Positions 47,348-59,100 are shown, numbered from the stretch's first letter. The stretch is 64,000 nt of DNA from Brachypterus glaber (GCA_958510825.1 OY294044.1:74694895-74758894); one strand, 5' to 3'. Notes: generated by a model from the letters alone, not told the origin. Made by a program: numbers and translations.

Positions 47348-47634
47348 CACGCTGATTAAGAAAACGTTTTTAGACTTTACTCGCAAAAGGAATATAGCCA
47401 TTAGATTGATGTAGACTTGTGCGCCATCTATTTCTAGATGTAGACAACTACTCATACCTCTCCTAATCTGGAGACTTTGAATGGTAGCAAGTTGAAGACT
47501 TGTGTGTCTCAAGCACATAGTACCACTAACGGATGGTTAGACGTAAAATTAGTAAGGACAGAAATTTTTAATTTTAAACAAAATTATAAAAATATTAATT
47601 TATTATTCCATCAATCTATTTTCTAATCATCGTA

Positions 47635-47701
47635 CAGAGTGATATTGGTAGACTGACAGTTTCGGGCTGCTGGCCCTCTTCAGTACCAAGAGTCAACTCT
47701 G
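47635..47701 (-). ncRNA. Hammerhead ribozyme, unit 7
   Basis: Identical to unit 1 across the fold. The following partial unit stops before its own ribozyme. Confidence 0.9.
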
Positions 47702-48819
47702 CACGCTGATTAAGAAAACGTTTTTAGACTTTACTCGAAAAAGGAATATAGCCATTAGATTGATGTAGACTTGTGCGCCATCTATTTCCAGATGTAGACA
47801 ACTACTCATACCTCTCCTAATCTGGAGACTTTGAATGGTAGCAAGTTGAAGACTTGTGTGTCTCAAGCACATAGTACCACTAACGGGTGGTTAGACGTAA
47901 AATTAGTAAGGACAGAAATTTTTAATTTTAAACAAAATTATAAAAATATTAATTTATTATTCCATCAATCTATTTTCTAATCATGATGATTAGAAAATAG
48001 ATTGATGGAATAATAAAAAAGAACGTATAAAAGCTATAGCGCCGCAGGCGATTTTTTTATAAATTTTATAGCCTATTTGAATTTTAGAAGTATTACTATT
48101 TAAAGTTGAAATAATAGAAAACTGTAGTGCCGCAGGCGAAAATTTTTACGAATTTGAAGCTGTAGGGTCCACTTGGAAAAGAGCCTGCATATTTGCTTCG
48201 CTTTGTGCCCTTATCGTTCTTAGCGCCGCAGGAAGAAATTTTATAATCTATTTAAATTTTAAAGGTGGTACTATTTAAAGTTTAAATGCAAGAAAAGTCT
48301 AGAGCCTCAGGCGAAAATTTTTACGAATTTTAAGCCGTATGGTAAAAAAGCTAGATTTTTTTAGTAATTTTATAGTCTATTTTAATTTTAATAGTGTATT
48401 TAAAGTTTAAATGCAAAAAAAACTAGCGCCGCAGGCGAATAAAATTACGAGTTTGAAGGTGTATGGTCGGCTTGGAAAAGAGCCTGCATATTTGCTTCGC
48501 TTTGTGTCCTTATCGTTCTGGGAAAGTAAAAGTAAAGTATAAACTTTTTATTATAAACCATAAGAAACTACCAATGCCGGGCCCCTTGAACCCGGGCCCG
48601 GAAAAGCTTCAAAAAATTTTAGATTTTTGTATAAAATTTTAAAATTTTGGTCCCCCGCTTGGACTTTTGCTGTTAATACGATTATTTACATTCTCAAAAT
48701 TTAATTTTGATAAGTTAATAAACAAAAAAATCCCACCACTATTTTGTGGCACTATTTTGTGGTATATACTATATCTAGGGAGTACGCCTTCGCCAAATTT
48801 CAATTATTAATTAACTGAA

Positions 48820-48912
48820 AAAGGGAATCGGCGCCAGTGAAGTTTGAACTCACGATCATTAGATCAGTGTCAGGCTATATCGATACCATTGACCGCTGAG
48901 CTAAATCTCCCA
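48820..48912 (-). mobile_element. tRNA-derived SINE head
   Basis: The minus strand starts GGGAGATTTAGCTCAGCGG (A box TTAGCTCAGCGG) and contains a T-arm GTGAG-TTCAAAC-TTCAC (B box). The 3' side does not pair with GGGAGAT, so this is not a functional tRNA. The rest of the SINE continues left into AT-rich sequence without a clear end. Confidence 0.65.
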
Positions 48913-49500
48913 TATTCCAATAAGTAAGGAATTTTTTGTGAACAGATTCACCAGCCTGTTCTGACCATAAACCTAGTCCTTTATTTTTCAGCAATTTTAA
49001 CGAGTCTTGAAGGTGATGGATAATTACATGAATTTTCAAAGTTTCAGATACACCCGTTGCTTTGAAATATTTCGATAACATATTTATATCTCCTTGACAA
49101 TCATAATCTGAAGGAAATTTCCCAGTGGTGAAGCATTTTTCAATAATTTTGTTCATGATTTGGAAGGCGGATATAAAATGAATAACTTGAAGTACTTCTA
49201 CATCCTTAACAATTTCCAGATCGGTGGCGCGTTGCTCTCTTTTAAAAGTTTTCGGCAGGCATTCCCTTCAAAGATCTCGCCGTGATAACTTTTAGAGATT
49301 AAATTTAGTTTTTTGGGCCACAGTAAGGCTTTATCACGTCCAAGTAGCGGCACAAGACCATCCCAAAATAAATGATTGACGAATCCTTGGAGTAGATGGA
49401 GTTCTGGGATGATGCACTTCTCGATGACATACATATTATCATCTTCTTCGTTTGGACTTTCGATTTCCATATGATCGTTTTCTTCCTCTTCCTGTTGAAT
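48913..49500 (-). pseudogene. Fragment of an unclassified transposon protein gene, cut by the SINE
   Basis: Two frames continue each other across a one-base shift near 49200. The first contains an acidic start (QQEEEENDHMEIES), PELHLLQGFVNHLFWDGL, YHGEIFEGNACRKLLK. The second has VLQVIHFISAFQIM, HVIIHHLQDSL and GLGLWSEQAGESVHKKFL. Blocks of the PELHLL.G.VN, FEGN.CR.LLK and LW/YSEQ..ES.H type recur in uncharacterised transposon proteins of insects and cnidarians as I remember them; I cannot name the superfamily. The coding sequence ends at TYWN, where the tRNA-like SINE begins. It also lacks an N-terminus. Confidence 0.6.
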
Positions 49501-49675
49501 TCATTCTGTATTATCTAAACCTCTATTTAAATCGGGCGAATAGTTCTATGGGAGAATGGTGGTAATACATATTTTGAAAAAACCTTGACCTCCGCGGAGG
49601 ATTTAAATAGCGGTTTAGATAATACAAAATTATTCAACAGGAAGAGGAAGAAAAGGATCATATGGAAATCGAAAG
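49457..49675. repeat. Inverted duplication of the transposon gene's acidic segment
   Basis: 49457-49534 and 49598-49675 are inverted copies (CTTTCGATTTCCATATGATC versus GATCATATGGAAATCGAAAG) with ~63 bases between, centred on CTCCGCGGAGG. Confidence 0.8.
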
Positions 49676-49804
49676 TAAGAGAAGTCGTTACGTTGATGGA
49701 GGGTCCATTGGAAAGAAAGGAAAATTAAAAAGTGTTAATCGACTTATAATGCTTTGCATTGTACCTCAAGTAAAAGAAACTTAAAATACACACAAGTTTC
49801 AAAC

Positions 49805-50472
49805 ACAGAATGAATCCATTCTAGCTCTAGATACGGTATGAATATTCCGTATCAAGTGTTAGAATAAGCACATGTAGTGCCATCTCTTGTTTATAAAAGT
49901 AAAGAAAACTGTAGCAAAATTAGCAACAATATATTTATTTTACCATGAAATATTGAATAATTTAATGCAATTTAAAGTTTTGCGTTAAAATTACATAAAT
50001 TTTATTACTTTTTCTTAATATTTGACCAGTTTTTTATCATTTTAGTTCAAAAAATTAAAACTGCTTCATCTATTGTTAAATATTTAAACCTGATATCTGT
50101 CACAACAATCTGACATAACCTTCAATTTTCGCATTATAATTTTTAAACATGTGCTAAAATTAAATAAAAATCTCTTTTAAGTACTGATTTGATAAAATTA
50201 TTAAATAACATTAATTGCTTTATTTAAAAATATGTGTATTGTTGCATTTACAATGTCGAGTCGCAAAAAAACATGGTTTTTAACTTTGTCCGCAGTTTAA
50301 AGCCATACAGTGTTTCATATTTGCAGTCGAAGAAAAAGTATAGTCTACAACACGTATGGAATAGTCATTCCGCGCTCGCGGGACCGTCATACTCGCCTAC
50401 CGGCTCGTATGGTAAACTTTCCGCTCCGGCGGAATATTGTCTATTCCATACTAGTTATAGAATATACTATTT
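49805..50472. repeat. Palindrome-ended dispersed repeat, copy 2
   Basis: Direct copy of 1-667. Differences are scattered substitutions (for example GAATAAGCACATG for GAATGAGGACATG). It ends with the same nested palindrome and CTAGTTATAGAATATACTATT terminus. Confidence 0.8.
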
Positions 50473-51176
50473 TATAAAATGTAATGACAGTTGTTATAGG
50501 TTGACTTTTATGAACATGCCTAGCGCAGTAACGCTCTAGTCAGTACTGCAGTAAGTGACTGAACTATTGACAGAACCATAAATTGCAATTTAAAAATGGT
50601 CAAAGAAGATTTTAGTTTAGCAATTAAGAATGAAATTAAATTAACCAAATTAAAGAATATACCTGTTAAAATATTAAGATAAGTAATAAAACAATTTATA
50701 TCTTTTTGCCATGAAAAAAATATAAAAGTTGGTTTGAAATTTCTTAATTATGCGTTTTTATTGAATATTATCATAATAATTAAAATAAAAAATTCAAATA
50801 AAATAAATAAAAAGCCTGCAGACTTTTTTATTTAATATATTATATATCTTTATCAGAACTTTTTTTAATGCGCTTCGTTTGATAAAGCTATTACTGAGAT
50901 CCAATATCAATTAGAATCACGTTTCCGTGAAAAAAACTTATCTTTCGATATATACCCGAACCCTGGGTTATATCGAACTGGAAAATAAAAAAAAGAAAAA
51001 TAAATACTTGTTCTGTAAAAATATAGTTAGTTTCCTCAAAAACAAACTCAGAACTGTACTAAAACAGATTGGGTAATTTTTTAATACAGTGTAAAAATTA
51101 TGTATATATTTATGACGGTATTGATTATGTTACTTTATCATTAGGGCCCCTCTGTGGACGAGAAATACGGAAAAAA
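50473..51176. other. Spacer without recognised genes
   Basis: AT-rich. A short GC-containing TACTGCAGTAAGTGACTGAAC segment has no clear role. Confidence 0.5.
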
Positions 51177-52244
51177 CAGGGTCGGATTTAAAAAAATATT
51201 ATGAAAATTCTAAATTTTTAAATAAAATACACTAGTTTACAAATTTTGGGTTCTTCGCGTGTACCTCAAAGAAAAAGTAATTTCTATACTAATTTTGGGT
51301 CGCTGAAAACAAAAAAGATACTTATTTTTTTTCCAAAGAAGTGTTATCTAGATACACGCAGAAAACGTGTTTTGTGGTTCTTTTTTAGTTAATGGCAAAA
51401 ATCTCGGGAGACGTTGATCCAACTAATATGAATTGTACATTGTTCAAAAGGTATGTTCTTTTTCTTTCCGATGATATACTGTTTGTGATAATTGGATTAA
51501 AATTTATTGGGTTGCGAAAGTCGAAAAAAAGTAGATTTTCTAAACTTTTTTGAAAATCACTCATATTTAGTTGTTCCATGAAGATAAAAAAAATATTTTA
51601 CATACTTTTAAGATTGCAGGTGAGAGATAATTCTATAACAAAAATATAAAGCCTAAAAATGACGAAAAAGTTATAGCATATTAAGTGAAGGCAGGCAATT
51701 TCAGTTATTTACATATTCATACTTTTGGTCAAAAATATATTTTTTTACTCAAACTTTTTACCCGTACCCCCCATTTTTTCAAAACATAATTGTCCCATGC
51801 AGGGAAGCATCTAAGGCATTTGTACGCTGGGGGCTGCCTTTTTTTTAATTTCATATCGTAAACTCAAGTGTTACAGTCTTAAATTAAAAAAAGAAAGTCT
51901 TAGCGCCACAGGCGAAAATTTTTACAATTTTGATAGTCCATTTTAACAGTACTTTAAATTTCAAAAAATGCAAGCTCTGGCGCCGCAGGTAACTTTTTTT
52001 ACAAATTTTACGCTTAAGTTTTACAAGCTTGAATTTAAATAAACGTAAATTAGCCCTAGCGCCGCAGACTAAAATTTTTACCAATTTCAGGGTCTATGGC
52101 CCACTTGGAAAAAGCTCTGCATATTTGCTCGTTTTGACGCCTTTTTTTTGTTGGAATATACAACTGTTTATTGTAAACTTCTGACGCCGGGCCCCCCTAG
52201 AGCCTGGGCCCCGGGTAATCTGCACGCCCCTGAATCCGACCCTG
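51177..52244. mobile_element. hAT-like non-autonomous element with GCGCCGCAGG units
   Basis: CAGGGTCGGATT at the left is mirrored by AATCCGACCCTG at the right. Inside are AGCGCC(A/G)CAGGCGAA-like units (about 51902, 51980, 52061), then CCACTTGGAAAAAGC and GCCGGGCCCCCCTAGAGCC. The same succession occurs at 48035-48600. CAGGGnCGGATT ends with GGGCCC-rich subterminal sequence are familiar from animal hAT elements. A matching 8 bp duplication is not visible. Confidence 0.6.
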
Positions 52245-52927
52245 TTTCTCGCTATAAACATTGCTTTAAAATTATGCTGAAGCTAACATTTCATTGAATA
52301 AACGTAAATAACTATAAGCGTTCAAAGATTCCTAACCTAACTTTGAATAGATATGAAATATTGTTTTTTTCTTTTAATTATAAGATGTAGATATTAAGTG
52401 ACCATGCCTAGGTAAAGTTGCCTTATACATAAAAAAGCAGTTAAAACAGTAGGATTACGTCAATATTAATAGTTATTTAAATATTTTGAAAAAAATCGTA
52501 TCCCCCACTTACGGTACTCCCTTACGTCTAACTGTATTGGTTCGGTGGCGATAGAGTGTGGCGCTTTAGTACAACTCTGAAATTATCATCTGTTTGCGGG
52601 GCTTAGTTATCATAAATAAATTTTTTAAATAAGATATTGGCAAATATTTTTTTTTGTCGTTACTGCATCATGCATGAAGCACATTGCAGTAAATAATTAT
52701 TTTTAAATAAATCCCAAATAAATCTCATAATATTTTCACACCGTAGATAAAGTATGACTTTATTATAGTCATACATTACCTACGATGTAAAAATTCTTAT
52801 ATAAGACCATATTTTAAGCAATGAATTTTATTTGTAAAATACTAAATGTCAAGTATTGCGCATTATGAAAGAAAAAGTACGCTATTTTAAAGATACTGAT
52901 ACTGATGACCGTCTTGAACTGATATTA
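52245..52927. other. Spacer without recognised genes
   Basis: AT-rich. Nothing supported. Confidence 0.5.
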
Positions 52928-53966
52928 CACTGGTCGACAAAAAAAACATCTTTCCATTTTGTCTGATATATCATTTTCGATGTACCTTTTAATGCTGAAC
53001 ACGAATTTGACCTCCATTTGTCGACTGGTTCGGGATTTGGAGATAAAAGCTCTAGCTTTAAAAAAAAAAAGTTAAATATCTTCTGTTTTGAGCCCTATTT
53101 TTTTCAAGGACAGTATACATCTATACGATGCAGTTTTTTACGCATATTTTAAAAATATTTTGTTTTTTTAGATCTTTAAACATTTTTTAAATGCCTATTT
53201 CTCCGTTATTACCAGTAATCGACATAAACTCAGTTATGACTCATCAACGTTGAAAATAAACAAAAACATAGGCTTACGGAGTAATTTTGCCGAATTATGA
53301 AGGAAAGGTCACTAAATCTAAACATTTGACGACTAATTTGTTACACACGACATATTAACTATATATATATATAGGTGTTTTTCGAAGGAAAATCCGATAT
53401 TCGATTTTTATATTTTAAGAGTACGAAAATTTTTAATTTTTATTTATCCATAACTTTTTTCCCACCTAACTCGTTTAAATGGAATCATTAAATGTAAATT
53501 TTTAAAACCTCGAGTCTACGCTAGAATCGACGCGGCGCCTATGCGAGCACTGGAAATTCGCCGATGACTGGTTATTACTAAAGCTTTTAATTTGTTTTTT
53601 AGCTCAATTGATTCATTTTTTAATGTTCATTAATTCTGTGAAATCAGATTTGAGATTGAAATTTTCTTTCCTGAGATACAAGTGAAAAAACACACCCTTG
53701 TTTTTATAGTTCGAAAAAGACGCTTTTTTGTGTTTTTTTTTAACAAGGTAATTAGAAATAAAACTTTTATTTTAACATTTAACATTATGTTAGGACTAAA
53801 AACACCGATATTTAACTTTTTTTTTTCAAAAAATCAGTAGCATTTATCTCCGAATCCCGAACCAAAGTCAACAAATGGAGGCCAAATTCGTGTTCAGCAT
53901 CAAAAAGTACATCGTAAATTATATATCAGACAAAATGGAAAGATATGTTTTTTTTACCGACCAGTG
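52928..53966. mobile_element. CACTG-ended element with TTA duplication, split by a hAT MITE
   Basis: CACTGGTCGAC at the left and its near-inverse ACCGACCAGTG at the right are flanked by TTA. The arms share CATCTTTCCATTTTGTCTGA and CACGAATTTG..CTCCATTTGT in inverse. Only the outer ends match the foldback at 25916; the interiors differ. The hAT-type MITE at 53213-53570 lies near the middle. Confidence 0.8.
53213..53570 (-). mobile_element. hAT-type MITE, copy 3
   Basis: Minus-strand copy of the 34512 element, flanked by an exact 8 bp GTTATTAC on both sides (53205-53212, 53571-53578). Confidence 0.9.
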
Positions 53967-55645
53967 TTATTGAAGATATGGAAGAAAATAATTTAAAATG
54001 AGATTATTGCCAGACGTTAATGAATTTGTTATAAATAATAATAAGACAAAGGTACATTTTAAATTTAGAATCTTCGTTATTGGAAAACTACTCAAAATAA
54101 AATAAAACATAATTCATTGAAATCAAACGGACGATTGGACATTCCACATCAAACTTGTGCAAAATTTACCTGCGCCATATCTTGTGTGGAGTTTACCCTA
54201 GTAACTGCAAAAATACATCAAACACCTGCTAAAAACTGCTGCCAACAAAATAATGCTTTGTTCTGTAGGCCAAACCTAGGTCATTTAAAATCAAAAACAA
54301 ATAAAAAATTAAAATAAAAAAAAAATTTTTTTTTCAAAAAAAGTTTCTTTTTTCGCAAACAAAAAAAAATGTTTTTTGAAAAAAAGTGTTTTTACCCCAT
54401 TTTACCCCCTTACCCGACGGGTAAACCGCTGAACAAATTTTGTGCACCTTAAGCAGGAAATCTTCAAAGATTTCCTCGTAACCTTCAAAGATTTCCTCAG
54501 AAAAGGAGAAAATCTTTAAACATTTCCTCGTAACCTTCAAAGATTTCCTCCAGATTTCCTCCAATTTGTACACCTGAATTCCTCTGCGTTTTACCCCTCG
54601 CCCTTGCCCCACCCCGATTTTTACCAAAAACAATTCCAGCCATAAATGGGCCGTTATGCAAGTAGCAAGCAACACACAATATTTACATATTGTGTGTAAC
54701 CACATAGGTACATAAGCTATAGTGTGTATTAGATAAAGACAAAAACACATTAGGTGTGTAAAATTTAGTGTAAAATTTAGTTATTCTCTACCTATGTGTG
54801 TGTAACGTGAAAAAATAACTTATTTAAATTAGTATATTTTCTTTCATATAACACATGAAAAATTTGTTGCCTATGGTCAATCAATTTAGTTTTAATTTAT
54901 ATTGTGAGCTATAGTTTTTCTTATCCTATATTTTTCTAGACTTAACATTGGACACCTATACTGTGTGACGATTTTTAATGTATTTCGTTTTAACTCCGAG
55001 CGAGATACTAGCTTCTCTCATTTTATTATAATAAGACCTCGGGAGTTAGCGAGCTTTTTATACGTTCATAAGTGTGATTATAATATATATTTGTGGTAGA
55101 TATTAAAATATATTATATTTTCGAAATTTCGGATCCATTCAACAGAAGTATAACATTAATAACCTCGTTAATAACAGGCACACAAAAAAATCTTCTGTCC
55201 CAGAGGTGCGACGTATATACTTTGACGCACGGATCTGTGGCTACGGGAAATATGTTTGGAATGTGTCTGCAAGTGGGAGGCCCATTGTAGGCACGCACCC
55301 CTTATAATGCTCTTGTCGGAAAGAAGAGAACGTGAATAATTCCTCCCCCTTTAATTTTGTATTTTAAAATACAAAAATAATTTTTGCTCACGTCTTTAAG
55401 CCGTAAGATAATAACGCTTCATTTCATAGAATGGTGATATCTAATAGTATTTTAATATAAGATGATGCTAAATTTATACTGCATCTGGTGCAGAAAATGC
55501 AATATAGAGTAGACACACAAAAAGAAAGTTAATGTTAATTCAAGTAAAACTATGAGAATTCTTAATATTGTAATATATGGTAGATATATTAAAAAAGGAA
55601 TTAAAGGTTATAAGAGCTTAATGGAAACACATAATGGTGTATATA
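53967..55645. other. Spacer with a small minisatellite
   Basis: Homopolymer-rich, with TTTTACCCC and GGCCAAACC stretches similar to 26380-26530. No gene. The 138-codon minus frame at 54334-54750 runs through the minisatellite and is not credible. Confidence 0.45.
54455..54570. repeat. Short tandem repeat of CTTCAAAGATTTCCTCGTAAC
   Basis: About four imperfect units of the 21-base motif with shorter variants between. Confidence 0.75.
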
Positions 55646-56186
55646 CAGGATGTTCAGTAAATGATGTCATTAATATTAAGGGGTAATTATACATGGGAAA
55701 ATATAAAAAAAAGTTCGTATAAACATATGTCTAAAAATGCGTCGTAAGGGAGTTAAACCCCTTTGAAAGTTGCTAAAAAAATCGGTTTTTATTTAATAAC
55801 TCAGGAACGCTTTGAGGTACAGCAACGAGACTTTGAATGTAAACTAACCTTAATAATGCTTCTTCTTCTTCTTCTTCTTCTTCTTTCAATTTAATTGGCC
55901 TTGTATTCCATTTCGGCCAGTGGTCTGCGTTGTATTTATCGGGGTGAGATGTTTTTTTTCTTTTTTGTTTTTTTTTTCTTCTTCTCTTCTTCTTCTTTCA
56001 ATTTAATTGGCCTTGTTCCATTTCGGCCAGTGGTCTGCGTTGTATTTACCGGGGTGAGATTTTTTTTTCTTTTTTGTTTTTTTTTTTTGATTTTTTTTTT
56101 GTGTGGTCTTCTTTTTCTTTTCTCTTCGTCTTCTTCGTTTTTCTGTGGGTAATGGATAAGGAATTATTAAGGGGTAAGGGGAGGTG

Positions 56187-59100
56187 TTAAAGCTTAATGT
56201 TTACTGACTCTAGGAAACTGACTACCGTTTCTACTACTACTTGTGAAGTGTTATTAAGGATGTGTGCTACATTGATTGAGCTGCCTATCGTACTACTTAG
56301 CTTGTGGTATAGTTCATTCATTTGGGCTTCATGTAAGGGGCATTCTAAAGGTATGTGGTGGATGTCTTGTATGCTTCCACAGTGACACTCTGGGTTGTCT
56401 TCTAAGTGTATACGGTGTAGATATGATTTTGTGAGACAATGCCCACTTCTTAGGCGAAGGAAAGTAGTCGTATGCCTTCTGTCCAGTTTTGTTGATTTTA
56501 TCCATGGTTTTGTTAACTTTGTGGTATGGGTTGCGTAGAATCTGCCAGAGTGCGCTAGTATTTGAGTAAATTCGTTTTCCCATTGATTTCTTTTCATTTG
56601 TTTAATTTCTTTTATGAATTCTCGCCAATGGATTTTTATTTGGGATGGTCTTTCGAGCGTTGTGCCTATTGTGGCCAGTTTGTCCGCTTCTTCATTACCA
56701 GGTATATTGGTATGGCTTGGAATCCAACAAAATTGTACTGTAGCTCCTGAGTTTTCTAGGTCTACTATGAGTATTTTGGAAGTGTATGTAAGGTAGTCTT
56801 TTTTGTTTGAGTTCTTTGTGTCACAGATCTTGTATAATGCGGACCGAGAGTCTGAGAAGATTATAAATTTCTTTTTTTGTGATGTGCGGAACATATCAGA
56901 GGCAAAAAGTATTGCTTTTTGTAGCGCGTAATTTTCTGCGGTAGCAATGGAGAAATGTTTAGGAAGTTTTTCAGCGAATCTGTAATTTGTTGATGGTATG
57001 TATATTCCTATTCCGACATTGCCCTCTGAGCTTACAGACCCATCGGTATACAGCTACAAAGTTTTCCCAGTTCTCATTCACATAAGTTAAAAACATGCCT
57101 CTATTATCAGTATCTTTTTTAAGGGGAGGGATGTGGATTTTTTTTTTAGGATGATAGATTGAAATTCCGTGTTAAAAAGGGGAATATTGTTTGATTTTTG
57201 GATTAATGGAGATTTGTTGAGGTAGAAATCTAGGGCATATATTAGGGGAGGGCGGGTACGGTTAGACCAATATCGACCTCCGTCGTAAAAATCCGCATAT
57301 ATGGTTATTAACTTCGCTAAGATTGTGCTATGTTCCATTGAGAAAAGTTTACCTACATAACGGCATGCCAGCCATTCCCTTCTGGCTGATAGGGGTTGTT
57401 CGCCCGTCTCAGCCAAGAGGATATTGGTGGAGGTGGACTTCATGAAACCTCCTATTATCCTGAGGCATTGGTATTGGGTTTTTGACAGTTTTTGAAGTGA
57501 TTTTTTGGGAACTCTGAAGAAAAGGGTACTTCCTAAGTCAAAATGCGGTCTGATTGTGGCGTTATATAGAATTAATAAGGTGATTGGAGCACCCCATTTG
57601 GTGCCACATAGGGAGCGTAGGATGTTTATTCTTTTCTTAGCTTTGTTACAGAGCATATCTATATGTTCTTTCCAGTTAAGTGAGTATTCAAGGATTGCAC
57701 CCAAGTACTTCACTGAGTTCGACCAGGGAATGGGTTGACCTACAATCACTATAGGCTGTAGGGGGGGATAGTTGATAGTTTTCCGAAAGAGTATGGCAGA
57801 ACTTTTTTGCGCTGATATAGTTAGACCGTGTTCTAGTAGCCAAGCTTTAATGTTTCTTAAGGTGCGATTTATAGCGTCAATAATAAGAAAAAGGTTTGAG
57901 CCGGAGCATATTAGAGCTAGGTCGTCAGCATACTGGATAATCCTGCAGCCTAAAATCCCAGAAAGGTGTAAAAGGTTTGTAAATATTTTGAAAAGTATCG
58001 GGCTTAGTATAGATCCCTGAGGGAGGCCTATCGACGCTACATGGGGGCCTATTTTATCGTTCCGAGCCTCTATCTAAAATATATACATTACGATTTTGAT
58101 ATAAAAGTATAATGACGTCAGCAATGTCTTTAGGTATGTTGATTTGTGCTAGTAATGGATATAAAATGGATAGATCTACATTATCAAAGGCCGAGTTTAT
58201 ATCGAGTGTCACTAGTACGGTATGGTTCCCTGTTTGGAGTTCACTGTGGACTGTGGAGGTTATTATTGTAAGTGGGTCTATTATGCTTTTCCCTTTTCGA
58301 AATCCGAACTGAAATGGGTACAGGGAGTTGGAACGTTCTATTTTATGTTCTATTCTGTTTTTAATTAAAGTTTCAAAAGTTTTTAAAATGCAGGAGCTTA
58401 GGGAGATGGGGCGGTAGCCGGATAGTTCTGATAGGTTTCTATTGGGTTTTGGGATTGGGATAATCAAGTAATCTAGCCATTGTGGTGGGGGCGGTGTGTG
58501 ACCTGAGAGAATTTTGTTAAAGAGATTCAACATTTTTATTTTAGTGGATTTGTGTAGGTTCTGCAGCATGGAGTAAGTTATAAGGTCTATGCCTGGAGTT
58601 GAGTCAACTTTTCCTTCGAGCGCATATTCTAATTCCAACAGGCTGAATGGGGGGGATGAATTTTCGTTGAAGACGATTTCCGGTTTTTTTGGTAACGCAG
58701 TTTGTGGGCAAAGTTTGTTAAGCAGTTCTGTGTTGATAGATTTTAGTGGGAGGGCCTTAGGGGGGGGGGTTCCGAGCCCCTAGAAAACCTTTTTACTTTA
58801 TTCTAAACGATACTAAGGGGGGTGAATCGATTAACATTTTCGCAAAATGTTCGAAAACTCTGTTTTTTCTGCCGTTTGAGATTTTTTTTTGTTTCTGCAG
58901 CTGTTTTTTTTGGCCTGAAGGAAATTGTCAAGGTTAAAGTTAATTTTTAAAGTATTAAAGGCTTCTTTTCTGTTGCTAACTGCAGCGTCGCAGGCATCTA
59001 ACCACCAGGGGCAGTAAGGTGCTTTTTTTTGAGTTTTTGATTTTAGGTATAGCTTGGTCAGCTGCAGCCTTAATAAAGTTCTCGAGTTCGTTGTAGCTAT

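Larger units (their letters stand above)
45431..48014 (-). mobile_element. Retrozyme-like tandem array: seven 354 bp units, each with a hammerhead ribozyme
   Basis: Near-identical units start at 45431, 45785, 46139, 46493, 46846, 47200 and 47554, with a ~77 base partial unit from 47908. Spacing is 354 bp except one unit with a single base deleted. Differences between units are only a few substitutions. AATAAAAAAGAACGT is repeated exactly at 45416-45430 and 48012-48026; up to six of these bases could also come from the unit itself. The right end finishes in a perfect ~30 bp inverted repeat with no loop (about 47955-48014), as in Penelope-type 5' inverted tails. Each unit encodes a complete type I hammerhead on the minus strand. 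No protein is encoded. Confidence 0.88.
45355..48620. repeat. AGCGCCGCAGGCGAA repeat locus, interrupted by the hammerhead array
   Basis: TCTAGCGCCGTAGGTGAAAA at about 45360 and a run of AGCGCCGCAGGCGAAAATTT-type units (about 48037, 48128, 48220, 48302, 48423, roughly 80-120 bp apart) flank the array. Two units end in the same CTTGGAAAAGAGCCTGCATA sequence. The locus closes with the palindromic GGGCCCCTTGAACCCGGGCCC near 48580. Related to the hAT-like element at 51177. Confidence 0.65.

Noticed and set aside
47273..47518. 81-codon frame inside one 354 bp unit
   Set aside because: It is opened by a single substitution in that unit and overlaps the ribozyme; the other units lack it.
45431..48014. 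A CRISPR array
   Set aside because: Units are 354 bp and identical throughout, with no short repeat/spacer pattern. The sequence is eukaryotic.
48820..48912. A functional tRNA gene
   Set aside because: A and B boxes and a T-arm are present, but the acceptor stem cannot pair and the anticodon arm is irregular. It is a SINE head.
54334..54750. 138-codon minus-strand frame
   Set aside because: Most of it is the translated TTTCCTCGTAACC minisatellite and homopolymer runs.
55895..56152. 85-codon Phe/Ser-rich frame
   Set aside because: It is the opposite strand of the LINE's A-rich and GAA-rich tail.
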